Positions 34,845 through 43,793 of a stretch of DNA of 54,415 bases are shown in pieces. This DNA is from Chitinophaga pinensis (GTDB lineage: Bacteria; Bacteroidota; Bacteroidia; SXHM01): contig CAMBRL010000007.1 of the NCBI GenBank assembly GCA_945870105.1, positions 1 through 54,415 of the forward strand, given 5' to 3'. The notes under the pieces were generated by a model, which saw only the letters and a list, made by a program, of their open reading frames with translations, was not told the DNA's origin and ran no database searches. Both the position numbers and the translations under genes were made by a program. The stretch's first letter is position 1. Every line of letters begins with the position of its first letter.

Positions 34845-36446
34845 TCAAAAATCGTAATAAAGATTTCTCAAACTGGTTCGCATGCCGATATTGAAAAGGC
34901 TGTTGTTACGTTCAGCAAATTCAGTTGATTGCTTTCTGTGGGTATACTCAATAAAAATATTCCAGTTGGTTTTTGGATTTACGAGATAGGATACTCTGAA
35001 TTGTGCATAGACCAGTGTAGTTTTAACACCTTGTCCGATTGAATTACCGAAAGAATAAATTCCACCAACGGCATTATGGTCTGACAGAAAAATATTTTTT
35101 CCGTAGCTGTACATGCCGCTGTCAGCGCCATACACAGCATAATTGAATTTCAACTCTGCAGATAAATCTTTCCAGCGGTAACCAATAATTCCAACGATTT
35201 CGCGAAAGTTGGCGCCCAGCGGATGAGCAAGGGCTTCATTGTAATGCGCATAATTCTGCAACTGCTTTTTGTGTGCATAAGTGTAAGGTCGCACTTGATT
35301 GTATTCTGCTTGCACATAGAGGTTTTTTATACCAAATACGTTAAAACTTTTTAAACCAATCTGGTAACCATATTTCTGCTGAAAAAATCCTTTGCCTTCT
35401 TTTGATTTTGAAAGATTCATGTCGTCAATAACAAACTGCCCGTAAACGGAAGTGTATTTGAGCGCTTTTATTTTCAGGTTGACACCCATAATGGCATTGT
35501 CGGCAGAATTTAGAGAGAATTCAATCGGACGGTAGAAAATAATCGGGTTGATGTAATTGATATCAATGCCGCGTTTGCCTGTGCTGTCGCTGCCCTGCCA
35601 GATGATGCCTTCAAATAATCCTAACTGAATTCTTTTGGCGATAGTAATGTCTAAGTAATGGAAGCTGCCGTATTTGCGGGGATAACTGGCGAGATTATCA
35701 ACCAATGAAATGTCACTTTGGAAAGATGTGAACAGATTCATATACCTTATTTTCCAAACGGTAGTAGTGATTTTCAGGAAAGGGTAGCTGTAAGCAAAAT
35801 CAGATAATAATAAAGAACGGTAACCATCTCCTATAAAATTTTTGCCGTGACCGAACTGGAAGTTTACGTGCTTGGATGGTGTGTAGGAAATGTATCCAAA
35901 GGCTTGTGAAAAATCGAATGATGAGCCTTTGAATGTTTTGATTCTTCCCTGTCCGGGAACTACTTCTTTTTCTTTTACATATTCGCTGATGTAGTCGGGA
36001 AACTTCGCCTGATTTTCGTAGAAGGAAGAATAAAACGAGAATTTTTTTCCGATGCTACCGCTTACCTGAACACCGCGTGTATTGACAGAAAGTGAACTGT
36101 CGTTAGCGAAGTCTTTGCCGTATTGCAAATCAAAAAGCGGGCTGAGTTCCAGGAAATAATCTTCACCTTGCGTTTGAAAGAAATATTGCTTCAGAAATTT
36201 GCGGCCGATCTTGCTGTTGGCGAATTTTTTATTGTTGTAGCCAAAACGTGAGAGTGAGTCGTAGTTGGTAATTGCACGTACTTCGCTTTCGAGGAAAGGA
36301 CGGATGGAAGTGTGAAAATCATTTTCCGGTTTGTTCAGTTCAGCTTCAAAAGCATAGTAGTAGGCGTGGTTGTGAGGAATGGTTGTTTGCTGGGCAAACA
36401 GATATAACGGAAAACAAAAAAGAAAAAGTATCCAGATTTTTTTCAT
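34845..36446 (-). CDS. Outer-membrane beta-barrel protein, RemB/Wzi-like paralogue
   Basis: A 533-residue paralogue of the preceding entry. MKKIWILFLFCFPLYLFAQ is the signal peptide. The body has the same segments in the same order: PGQGRIKTFKGSSFDFSQAFGYISYTPSKHVNFQFGHGKNFIGDGYRSLLL, then TTTVWKIRYMNLFTSF, NYINPIIFYRPIEFSLNSADNAIMG and RPYTYAHKKQLQNYAHYNEALAHPLGANF. It ends in RTSLRNLYYDF. The two are collinear along their whole length and represent a tandem duplication that has diverged. A box TACCTTTA upstream (36545-36552) suggests a promoter of its own, with a leader of about 90 nt. Confidence 0.8.
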   Translation of the reverse strand: MKKIWILFLFCFPLYLFAQQTTIPHNHAYYYAFEAELNKPENDFHTSIRPFLESEVRAITNYDSLSRFGYNNKKFANSKIGRKFLKQYFFQTQGEDYFLELSPLFDLQYGKDFANDSSLSVNTRGVQVSGSIGKKFSFYSSFYENQAKFPDYISEYVKEKEVVPGQGRIKTFKGSSFDFSQAFGYISYTPSKHVNFQFGHGKNFIGDGYRSLLLSDFAYSYPFLKITTTVWKIRYMNLFTSFQSDISLVDNLASYPRKYGSFHYLDITIAKRIQLGLFEGIIWQGSDSTGKRGIDINYINPIIFYRPIEFSLNSADNAIMGVNLKIKALKYTSVYGQFVIDDMNLSKSKEGKGFFQQKYGYQIGLKSFNVFGIKNLYVQAEYNQVRPYTYAHKKQLQNYAHYNEALAHPLGANFREIVGIIGYRWKDLSAELKFNYAVYGADSGMYSYGKNIFLSDHNAVGGIYSFGNSIGQGVKTTLVYAQFRVSYLVNPKTNWNIFIEYTHRKQSTEFAERNNSLFNIGMRTSLRNLYYDF

Positions 36447-36544
36447 CTGCTCATAATTTGTTTTTTAGCAGCCAGATGGAATACGTAATTGGGTATTTTC
36501 ATCTGCGTTTTATAGTTTTTTGCTCATGACTATTTCATGCCGCG

Positions 36545-36552
36545 TAAAGGTA
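36545..36552 (-). promoter_or_regulatory. Possible -7 box for the barrel pair
   Basis: Minus strand TACCTTTA, one mismatch to TAnnTTTG, about 100 nt upstream of the start at 36446. It lies in the 128-bp gap after the sugar transferase. Confidence 0.4.
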
Positions 36553-36574
36553 GAAAACCTTTTATGCAAATCTT

Positions 36575-37636
36575 TTACTTGCTGCGAGCCCGCCTAAAAA
36601 TGATATTGTAAAATGCTTTGAAGAAATATTTGATGTCGGTAATGAAAGGGGATTTATCATAGGCCTCAAAATATCTACGCTCCGATGCCAGAATTTCTTC
36701 GAAGGTTTTAGGCATATCGGCATAGAAGGGGGGAACCAGGCCGGGTTTGTATTGTATTCTGCGAGCGCGCACATCAAGTGTATAAAGGCTGAGGTAGTGT
36801 TTACTCAAGGGGCGAACACCAACTATTTTAAGATCGCCTTTGAACAGGTTGATTATCATCGGAAGTTCGTCAATCCAGAATTTGCGCATGAATTTACCCA
36901 TGGTGGTTACACGAAAATCGTCTTTTATTTTTCCGCCTTCGGCTAAGTTGTTGAGTTTGTAAACATATTCCTGAGCATATTCGGAATAGGCTGACATTGT
37001 GCGGAACTTATATACATTGATGACTTTTCCGTTTTTGCCAATTCTGCGCATTTTAAACAACGGGCCATAGGAAGCGTGTTTATCAAAAGATGGTTTGCCG
37101 CTTTTTTTGACAAAGAAGTAGAGATTGTTTGCTATTGTCTTTTCGAGGAGAAACTCAAATCCGCAGGAATAAAGACGCCCGATAATTTCGGCACGGGACA
37201 TTACGCGGTTGCGGCCTCCTGTTAAGAGAAAGTATAGTTTTTTAGTTACGGGTAATTTTGGGAATACCCTTTTTAAGAGATAGTCGAGGAAATAATAGAT
37301 GTGACCAATTCCCCATGGGAATTTTTTGAATATGCGCTGTTTACGTAAACGAGTGGTCTCAACGCAGCCAATAAAAATTCCGTCAAGGGGGAGTTTTTCA
37401 TTTACGGCTTCAAAAAATTTATTGATGTGCTGAATATCGTTTACACGCTCAAGGTTAATGTAGGTATCAACATAGGGTTCTTCAATTGACTTAACCTCGA
37501 AGCGGGAACGGGTTTGATGAACGATTGTGTGTTTGCTGCGGAGATCTGTGTAGTTGCGGATAAGCTCACAAACGTTTGGTCCAAACTCTTCTATAATGAG
37601 TTGTTCGCGTTGATTATGAAGTGCTTCCGGTAACAC
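36575..37636 (-). CDS. Sugar transferase, WcaJ/EPS-priming type, without N-terminal helices
   Basis: The C-terminal 180 residues carry the bacterial sugar transferase signature: PLFKMRRIGKNGKVINVYKFRTMSAYSE, RVTTMGKFMRKFWIDELPMIINLFKGDLKIVGVRPLS and YKPGLVPPFYAD. These enzymes move a sugar-1-phosphate from a nucleotide sugar to undecaprenyl phosphate, the priming step for surface glycans. The N-terminal 170 residues are soluble-looking. Neither the usual membrane helices nor a clear hydrophobic re-entrant helix just before the core is visible, which is unusual. The start is GTG 37636; the frame is open upstream (YIYVLPEALHNQ), so a non-standard earlier start is possible. A promoter box is at 37663-37670. 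It is likely the initiating transferase of the locus. Confidence 0.88.
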   Translation of the reverse strand: MLPEALHNQREQLIIEEFGPNVCELIRNYTDLRSKHTIVHQTRSRFEVKSIEEPYVDTYINLERVNDIQHINKFFEAVNEKLPLDGIFIGCVETTRLRKQRIFKKFPWGIGHIYYFLDYLLKRVFPKLPVTKKLYFLLTGGRNRVMSRAEIIGRLYSCGFEFLLEKTIANNLYFFVKKSGKPSFDKHASYGPLFKMRRIGKNGKVINVYKFRTMSAYSEYAQEYVYKLNNLAEGGKIKDDFRVTTMGKFMRKFWIDELPMIINLFKGDLKIVGVRPLSKHYLSLYTLDVRARRIQYKPGLVPPFYADMPKTFEEILASERRYFEAYDKSPFITDIKYFFKAFYNIIFRRARSK

Positions 37637-37662
37637 GTATATGTAGTTGACTTTATTGGCGG

Positions 37663-37670
37663 CAAATGTA
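37663..37670 (-). promoter_or_regulatory. -7 promoter box for the sugar transferase
   Basis: Minus strand TACATTTG, exact TAnnTTTG match, 26 nt before the GTG start at 37636. Confidence 0.55.
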
Positions 37671-37722
37671 GGGAATATTTGATATTAAAAGTGCCTTAAA
37701 ATGCGGTGTATGTGGTATTTAC

Positions 37723-39420
37723 CTAAAAGCCAAAATTCAATCCGAGGCTAATGGTGTTTTTCCGGCCGGTGAGGAAGGCGGGGGAATAGCGGGCTAAGTA
37801 ATAGTCTGAGGTTTGGTTATTGGTGTTTTTTGCGGTGATATTGGAGTTTGAAAAGCCTAAATTGATGCGGCAGTTGTAGGCAAATTCCCAGCTGGCAGTA
37901 AGGGAGATGGTTTGGTTTTGCCAAGATATAGTATCAAGGAATGGGTATTCATCTACGGGTGTGCCTCCGGGTATAAAGGCGTATGGGTTTTCTTTGCCTT
38001 TTAGTGCAAGCGAATATGCAAAATTAAAAATGAGTGCTCGTATTGGTTTATAGCTTATGCCTGCTGCATATTCGCGGGCATTGTCGCCAAGGTAGTGGCC
38101 CATGTTAAATCTGTTGCTTTGATAGGTGAGCGATGGGACACGGTGGGTGAAGGTGAGGGGTGTGGATTCTGTGAACTCGAAAAAGTATGCTATGTTTTTA
38201 AGGGGGAAGTTATAGACTTTAAAGCCGGCTTTGATGCTGTAGAAATTTCTACGGTCTTTGTCTTTTATGCGGGTGAACGAAAATTCGTCAATGAAGATGG
38301 AGCTGTAGACGTGGAGGTGTTTGATGGAACGAATGCTGAGGTCGAAGAAGACTTGTGAGTTTTGGTTGTCGATATTATTATTGAGGGTGTGGTCAACGGA
38401 TTTATAGAAGAGGAAGGGGATGAAGTAGGCGGGCTGGACATTTACATCGCTGTAAATAATTGAATTGCCAAGTGAGAGGGCTACGCCTTTTACGGGGCCG
38501 ATGGTGATGAAATTTGCGGCAATGTATTTATCGCGGTAAACGGTGCGGGGAACGCCCGATCCGGGATAATATGTTCTTGCGGAATCGATTTCTTGTGATA
38601 TGAGCCAGCCGTGGAAATAGTTTAATTCGAACCATTTGGTTGGTTTGACTTGCATTTTGAGCATGGCGAATGAGGGGGTGCGGCCACTGAATATGTTGGA
38701 GCCGTTGTAGTTGTTTCCCCACTGGATGTGGTCTTTTACTATTCCTATGTTGAACCATTTATAGGTGTAGGTGATACCTCCGCGCATTTCGGAGTAGTCG
38801 CCTCCGGTTCTTTTGCCTTCGTTGAATTTATAGTTGGCGCCTTGTGATTGGGTTAGGTAGGTTGGCAGGGCGAGGACTTCTTTTGCCTGATAGGCATCGC
38901 GGTAGTTGGCGTAGATGCCGATGTTTTTGAAGCCGTAGAGGTAGATGTTGCCTCCGAAGTAGCTGTTGTATATATTGCCTGAGCTGTTGGCATAGCCTGT
39001 GCCGCCTCCGAGGGGACGGAAGTTGAGGCTGAATTGTTTGCTGCTGAAGGCGTAGACGGGTGGCAGGAGGCTGAGGGTGTGGTTATTTTTTTGACGGAAG
39101 GGTTTTAGGGGTTGTGCTTGAAGATTTGCAATTGAGTCGGATTGGAGTTCGATGTAGAATTCGCGGAGGTAGAATTTTAGTTCGGCTTGCTGGCGTTTGT
39201 TTAGTTTTTCGTTTTTGGTTGTTAGTTCTTTTAGTTTTTCGGCTATCAGGATTCTTGAATATGGTTTTACGGCTGTGTTGAGGAGGATGTGTTTTTCGTT
39301 TGCCATTTCATCGAGGAAGAGGTAGATGGCTGCGGATGAGGTGTGCTCGTAAACGGTTTGGGCTTTTATGGGAAGCAGGAAATAAGAAGCAAGAAACAGG
39401 ACGCAGATGAGTTTTTTCAC
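37723..39420 (-). CDS. Outer-membrane beta-barrel protein, Wzi/RemB-like
   Basis: A secreted barrel of about 565 residues. The track starts at 39468 inside a repeat; I use GTG 39420 (reads KKLICVLFLASYFLLPIKAQ, a complete signal peptide) because the -7 box TACTTTTG lies at 39425-39432, inside the longer ORF. The mature part has a helical N-terminal section (AEKLKELTTKNEKLNKRQQAELKFYLREFY) followed by many beta strands with aromatic ends, finishing SLGLNFGF. The layout resembles Wzi-type capsule-assembly proteins and the two barrels at 33-36 kb, but it is more diverged. Its coding strand is strikingly C-rich and G-poor (AAC, ACC codons) compared with both neighbours, a sign of different history. 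Confidence 0.75.
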   Translation of the reverse strand: MKKLICVLFLASYFLLPIKAQTVYEHTSSAAIYLFLDEMANEKHILLNTAVKPYSRILIAEKLKELTTKNEKLNKRQQAELKFYLREFYIELQSDSIANLQAQPLKPFRQKNNHTLSLLPPVYAFSSKQFSLNFRPLGGGTGYANSSGNIYNSYFGGNIYLYGFKNIGIYANYRDAYQAKEVLALPTYLTQSQGANYKFNEGKRTGGDYSEMRGGITYTYKWFNIGIVKDHIQWGNNYNGSNIFSGRTPSFAMLKMQVKPTKWFELNYFHGWLISQEIDSARTYYPGSGVPRTVYRDKYIAANFITIGPVKGVALSLGNSIIYSDVNVQPAYFIPFLFYKSVDHTLNNNIDNQNSQVFFDLSIRSIKHLHVYSSIFIDEFSFTRIKDKDRRNFYSIKAGFKVYNFPLKNIAYFFEFTESTPLTFTHRVPSLTYQSNRFNMGHYLGDNAREYAAGISYKPIRALIFNFAYSLALKGKENPYAFIPGGTPVDEYPFLDTISWQNQTISLTASWEFAYNCRINLGFSNSNITAKNTNNQTSDYYLARYSPAFLTGRKNTISLGLNFGF

Positions 39421-39424
39421 AGAG

Positions 39425-39432
39425 CAAAAGTA
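39425..39432 (-). promoter_or_regulatory. -7 promoter box for the 37723-39420 barrel gene
   Basis: Minus strand TACTTTTG, exact TAnnTTTG match, ending 4 nt before GTG 39420. It lies at the edge of the GCAAAG-type repeat (39437-39480). Confidence 0.55.
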
Positions 39433-39436
39433 GTTC

Positions 39437-39480
39437 TTAACCGCAAAGTGCGCAAAGGAATGCCGCAAAGGGGAGCAAAG
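39437..39480. repeat. GCAAAG-type triplicated repeat
   Basis: Three spaced copies of CGCAAAG (AACCGCAAAGTGCGCAAAGG ... GCCGCAAAGG). An eroded opposite-strand partner (TTTTGCGTTTGTGTTCTTTG) follows at about 39503. The layout is like the elements at 7992 and 16277. Confidence 0.6.
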
Positions 39481-39565
39481 TTTATACTTGGATCAGGGTT
39501 ATTTTGCGTTTGTGTTCTTTGCCGGGACGGATATGGACGCCTGTTTCGGTTTTGGGTATTATAGG

Positions 39566-40702
39566 TCAATTGGTTGGTGGTTGAGTGGGTTTGGGGGAGG
39601 GTTGATTTAAATTTTCATTAAAAATATTTTTGTAGGTATTTGCTATTAACTGCCAGGTATAGCTTTTTACTACATGGGTGTATGCATTTTCGGCACGTTG
39701 TTCCATTGGAGAGGGGTTATTTAGTGCGAACATTATTTTGTCTGCTAAATCATCTGCGTTTTTGTTTTCAAAAAACAGGATTTGGGAATCATCTAAAATG
39801 GCTTTATTAGATGGAATATCGGAAGCGATAACGGGGGTTTTTTGTGAGACTACTTCAAGCAGCATCATTGACATGGCTTCGGTGAGCGATGGGAAAATGA
39901 AGAGTTTTGCCTCGCGGACATAGTTGAATAGTTTGTTTTTTTCTTTAATCAGTCCGATGTATTCGATATTGAGTCCGATGGAGAGTTGTAGTATTTTCTG
40001 TTTATAGGAGGGTACCTGGTCGATATCACCTACTACGGTTAATTTGCCCTGAAATTTTATTTTGTGGAGGGCTTGTAATAAAATGTGTAGTCCTTTTATT
40101 TCGAAAACGCGGGCGGCAGCGAACAGGATATATTCGTCTTTCCCTGTTTTAACATTTTTGGGGTGGTTGGTAATGGTTATGCCATTGGGGATGTGGGTGA
40201 TATTTTTGTTGTATTTTTTGAGTATAAATTCTGTATCGGGTTTTGAAACGGAAATGACCTGGTTGGCCCACCTGACGTTTTGTTTTTCGGACCAGGAGAA
40301 AAATTTATTCTGAAGGGAGTTGAACTTGGGGCTTTTTTCTTTGTGAACGCCATGAAAGGTTACGATGACGGGATTTTTCAGGCGAAGAAATGGGGTGATG
40401 AAGCCGCTTTCGGCATGATGAAGGTGGATTAAATGAAAACTTTGTTTGAAAAAGCAATAGAGAAGGGATTTGATGTAATAGAGAAGGGTGTTTAATCCTC
40501 CTGTTCCGTGATTTTTAAATACAATTTGTTTTACTCCATTGTAGTTACCGGTTTTTAATGAGGTGTGTGAGGCAACGCTAAAGACTGTGAAGTCGAACTC
40601 GCTTTTGAGTTCGTTAATAATGTTTTCGCCCACAGCAGCAGCACCTCCGAAAGCCGGGAGGCCCTTTAAACCGATTACCGCTATTTTAATTTTTGCTGCC
40701 AC
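39566..40702 (-). CDS. Glycosyltransferase family 4 protein
   Basis: A GT-B retaining glycosyltransferase of 378 residues. The acceptor-side loop is IGLKGLPAFGGAAAVGENIINEL. The middle has VTFHGVHKEKSPKF and VISVSKPDTEFIL. The donor side has AAARVFEIKGLHILLQAL, GLIKEKNKLFNYV and the EX7E-containing FPSLTEAMSMMLLEVVSQKTPVIASDIPSN. There are no membrane segments. The C-terminal tail NQPSPKPTQPPTN is low-complexity and Pro-rich, perhaps an unstructured extension. The start directly abuts the stop of the GT2 gene upstream (no gap). It is the last glycosyltransferase of the locus before the barrel and priming genes. Confidence 0.9.
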   Translation of the reverse strand: MAAKIKIAVIGLKGLPAFGGAAAVGENIINELKSEFDFTVFSVASHTSLKTGNYNGVKQIVFKNHGTGGLNTLLYYIKSLLYCFFKQSFHLIHLHHAESGFITPFLRLKNPVIVTFHGVHKEKSPKFNSLQNKFFSWSEKQNVRWANQVISVSKPDTEFILKKYNKNITHIPNGITITNHPKNVKTGKDEYILFAAARVFEIKGLHILLQALHKIKFQGKLTVVGDIDQVPSYKQKILQLSIGLNIEYIGLIKEKNKLFNYVREAKLFIFPSLTEAMSMMLLEVVSQKTPVIASDIPSNKAILDDSQILFFENKNADDLADKIMFALNNPSPMEQRAENAYTHVVKSYTWQLIANTYKNIFNENLNQPSPKPTQPPTN

Positions 40703-41659
40703 TTAACGTATAACAGAATAGTTTACTTTCTTGGGAGAAGGGAAATAAAACAGAAATGAAAGGATTACAAATATATCTCTTAAAAACTGTGTGGGTATTC
40801 TTTCGAATATTGATTTTATATTTTTTCGGGCTACAATTATCACCGCTGTTATTAATAAAGCAACGTAGAGAGCAGGGAAAATAAAGGAGCCTGTAATTAA
40901 TAAACCGAGCAGTGTAAAAACAAGTATAGGAAAGGTTGGATCACTTTTAAAGATTCTTATAGAAGTATAGGGGTTAAAAAAGTTTTTGCGGTATAGATAC
41001 CCTCTGGAAAAACATGCATTTTTAATGAGTTGTTTTAAGCTAAGTTTTTTTTCGGTGGTATGATGAAGCACCAACGATTGGTGCTTTCTTGTTAAGAAAA
41101 AATTGTTGCCTGAAAGTCTAATTGATAAGTCGATGTCTTCTCCATAGACAAACTCCGTTCTCATGCCTTGGTATTTTTCCCACAATTTTTTTTCAATAAT
41201 AAACAACCCTCCGAAAAAAAATTCTTTTTTGTCTTTTAACAAACCGGGGTAATATTTATTTCTGCTTAACTCATTTTTAAATGATTGGTCGTAAAAGATG
41301 TTATCTATTTGACCGGAAATCAAAATATATTTTTGAATTGAATATTCTTTTTCAATATCTAACCTGAAGTCAGGGATTAATTCCATATCGCCATCCATAA
41401 AAAAAAGAATATCACCCTGAGCAAGTTCAGCGCCTGTATTGCGGGCAATGGCAGCATTGCAATCTTCTTGCAATGCTGCTACTCTTATGTTATTATTAAT
41501 TTTTAAAACATCTGCAACAGAGTTATCATTTGATTTTGAGTCAACATATATTATTTCGAAATCTTTGATGGTATTTGCAGTAACGAATGTATAGATACTG
41601 TTGATTGACAGCACTAACTTAAACCCTTCATTTTTACCAATAACAATAAAAGAAATCAT
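40703..41659 (-). CDS. Glycosyltransferase family 2 protein
   Basis: A GT-A inverting glycosyltransferase, 318 residues. It begins MISFIVIGKNEGFKLVLSINSI, followed by EIIYVDSKSNDNS and the metal-binding motif IARNTGAELAQGDILFFMDGDMEL (DGD in the DXD place). The acceptor region has EFVYGEDIDLSIRL (ED motif). The C-terminus has two hydrophobic helices (FPILVFTLLGLLITGSFIFPALYVALLITAVIIVA), so it is membrane-attached. It is 21 bp downstream of the next GT2 gene. Sugar specificity is unknown. Confidence 0.9.
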   Translation of the reverse strand: MISFIVIGKNEGFKLVLSINSIYTFVTANTIKDFEIIYVDSKSNDNSVADVLKINNNIRVAALQEDCNAAIARNTGAELAQGDILFFMDGDMELIPDFRLDIEKEYSIQKYILISGQIDNIFYDQSFKNELSRNKYYPGLLKDKKEFFFGGLFIIEKKLWEKYQGMRTEFVYGEDIDLSIRLSGNNFFLTRKHQSLVLHHTTEKKLSLKQLIKNACFSRGYLYRKNFFNPYTSIRIFKSDPTFPILVFTLLGLLITGSFIFPALYVALLITAVIIVARKNIKSIFERIPTQFLRDIFVILSFLFYFPSPKKVNYSVIR

Positions 41660-41680
41660 AATAAAACTGTTGCAACTTCT

Positions 41681-42562
41681 TTATCCCTTATACTTAAAGA
41701 AGAAGACTTTCAGGGGGCCGAGCACGATTAACAAAAAATAGATTGGTAGTAATATAATGTTACCATGTTTACGAAAGTAGTAAAATGATTTTTTGAAACT
41801 ATTAATCGAAAACTGATTAAAGTGTGAAAGCAAAAATTCTTTTGCAGACGGCTTGTTGTAGCTTGCTCCTTTTGATGTTAATTTTTCATTTTCGAAAACA
41901 TAGGATTCGAAGGAAATAAGGACTTTAATTTTTTCTTTATATGCACGGAAACTAAAATCAGTGTCTGAACCATATTGAACTAAGTTTTGGTCAAAAAGTC
42001 CTATTTTATTAACTACCTCCCTACTAAAAAACATACCCCGACCGGACAGATTGACAGAACTATTAAATCCTTTGAGCTGTGCCGGGTCAAGTTCACCAAG
42101 TTTTTTATGGTAGCTGATTTCTTTGAGCCGCCAACTAATTATGTCTTTTATACCGGAGAATGTTATACGATGAGGAACGGATTGGGTATATGAAACGGAA
42201 CCAATAACGCATGGCTCGTTTACAGTATTATTTACTTTCAAGAGCGATGATATGTATTGATCTCCAAAAACTATATCATCATTCAACGTTAAAATATAAT
42301 CTGCATTTATTTCAATTGCTTTTTTTATTCCTTCGTTAATACATTTGGTGTACCACCAATTTCCATCACCCAGTATTTTGATACAATCAGGATAACATTC
42401 ATTTATCATTTCGATGGTTCCGTCAGAAGAGCCATCTATAATTACTATGGGTTGAATTTGAACTGATTCGGCATTTTGATTTTTTAAGCAGCTTAATAAT
42501 TCTTTTAAGCATTCTCTTCTGTTGAATGTTGGAATAATCGCAGCGATTTTATTTTTTTTCAT
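41681..42562 (-). CDS. Glycosyltransferase family 2 protein, rhamnosyltransferase-like
   Basis: A GT-A enzyme of 293 residues. It begins KIAAIIPTFNRRECLKELLSCL and has VIIDGSSDGTIEMI, GDGNWWYTKCINEGIKKAI and ILTLNDDIVFGDQYI (NDD as the metal-binding motif). These are like the GT2 branch often named rhamnosyltransferase. SGRGMFFSREVVNKIGLFDQNLVQYGSDTDFSFRA is the acceptor/base region. A short hydrophobic C-terminal helix (IILLPIYFLLIVLGPLKVFF) anchors it. It overlaps the upstream GT4 gene by 14 bp. The rhamnose label is only by resemblance. Confidence 0.88.
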   Translation of the reverse strand: MKKNKIAAIIPTFNRRECLKELLSCLKNQNAESVQIQPIVIIDGSSDGTIEMINECYPDCIKILGDGNWWYTKCINEGIKKAIEINADYILTLNDDIVFGDQYISSLLKVNNTVNEPCVIGSVSYTQSVPHRITFSGIKDIISWRLKEISYHKKLGELDPAQLKGFNSSVNLSGRGMFFSREVVNKIGLFDQNLVQYGSDTDFSFRAYKEKIKVLISFESYVFENEKLTSKGASYNKPSAKEFLLSHFNQFSINSFKKSFYYFRKHGNIILLPIYFLLIVLGPLKVFFFKYKG

Positions 42563-43793
42563 CGAGCGATTTATACAGATTAATATACTTATTTACCAAA
42601 AGGGATATTCCGAAATTTTGATTGACTTTGTTGATTGCATTGGTATTTAATTCTACTCCATCGGGATTGCCGAGCACCCAGTTAATTCCTGCTGCAAGGT
42701 CATTGATGTCGTTTTGTTTTGCCAAGTATCCATTATTTTTATGCTCAATCATATCAGAATTTCCGCCAACATCAAAAGCTACAACCGGGGTGCCACATGC
42801 CAACGATTCCATAATAACATTAGATAAATTTTCGACCTTGCTGGGCACAACAACAACATCAGCGGCTGAATATAAAATGCGCTTAGATAAATCATCATTT
42901 AAATAGCCTGTATAATGTGTTTTAAATTTTGAGAATAGTTCGGTTTCGGGTTTTTCTGCGCCAAACACGCATAATTCAACCTTGTCTTTTAAATCGGGCA
43001 AACTGTTTAATGCTCCCACTAACTCTTTAAATCCTTTATTTATATCCTGCGTTGCACTAACTGCACCAAACAGAATTATTTTTTTATCTGATGGCAACAA
43101 GGCACTTAATTTTGCCGATAGTTTATCAATCGGGAAATAGCTGTTCGAGTCTATTACATTGGGCAAATGAACGATGCTCTTGTTTTTTAACAACGCGCTT
43201 TCAGCCGCCAACTTTTGCATCCATTTGCTTGGTGCAATAAATGTGATGTTTGGGAGTTTGTTGTATACTTTTTTCTTTCTTTTAAAATTCCAGTTACTTA
43301 AGTCTTTCGTATTTTTTGATTTTAGCTGAGGGCAGGTGTTGCATTCTGATTTGTAATTGAGACAATCATTAACCAAATGGCATCCTCCGGTAAAAGCATA
43401 ATTGTCGTGCATTGTCCAAAGTATGGGCCGTTTAAACTTCAACAAGTCTTCGAGTCGAATCATTCCCTTGCCCACCCAATGTATGTGAATAATGTCGGGC
43501 TGTATTTTGTTAATCTCTTTGGCAATACCCGTAAACGGATACCAATTATTAGTAAAGGGGTAATCACGGGTTCTGCTTTTATAAAACAGCATCAGGACAG
43601 AATCGATGATTGCCAATAGTCTTCTTTTCAGGTAGCCGTTTTTATATGATTTTACGGCTTTGGCAGTGCCGGTTTTTTCAGCTGCAAAATAAATTGAGTT
43701 AATGTCGTAATTCAATAATCCCAAATGTAGCCTCATTGCTGATTTTGCGGCACCGCCCATTGAGTCTGAACTGCTGATGTGAAGGATTTTCAT
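42549..43793 (-). CDS. Glycosyltransferase family 4 protein with Cys-rich insert
   Basis: A 414-residue GT-B enzyme. The N-terminal ISSSDSMGGAAKSAMRLHLGLL is the acceptor loop. IIHIHWVGKGMI and TMHDNYAFTGGCHLVNDC...CNTCPQL carry a four-cysteine insert that recurs in a WcaL-like GT4 branch and may hold a structural metal. The donor side has FGAVSATQDINKGFKELVGAL and PSKVENLSNVIMESLACGTPVVAFDVGGNSDMI with the two glutamates. It overlaps both neighbours (4 bp with the polymerase, 14 bp with GT2), so translation is coupled. Confidence 0.9.
   Translation of the reverse strand: MKILHISSSDSMGGAAKSAMRLHLGLLNYDINSIYFAAEKTGTAKAVKSYKNGYLKRRLLAIIDSVLMLFYKSRTRDYPFTNNWYPFTGIAKEINKIQPDIIHIHWVGKGMIRLEDLLKFKRPILWTMHDNYAFTGGCHLVNDCLNYKSECNTCPQLKSKNTKDLSNWNFKRKKKVYNKLPNITFIAPSKWMQKLAAESALLKNKSIVHLPNVIDSNSYFPIDKLSAKLSALLPSDKKIILFGAVSATQDINKGFKELVGALNSLPDLKDKVELCVFGAEKPETELFSKFKTHYTGYLNDDLSKRILYSAADVVVVPSKVENLSNVIMESLACGTPVVAFDVGGNSDMIEHKNNGYLAKQNDINDLAAGINWVLGNPDGVELNTNAINKVNQNFGISLLVNKYINLYKSLDEKK

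Noticed and set aside
39421-39468. 16-residue extension of the barrel protein
   Set aside because: Encoded by the GCAAAG repeat and the promoter box; the signal peptide starts at GTG 39420.
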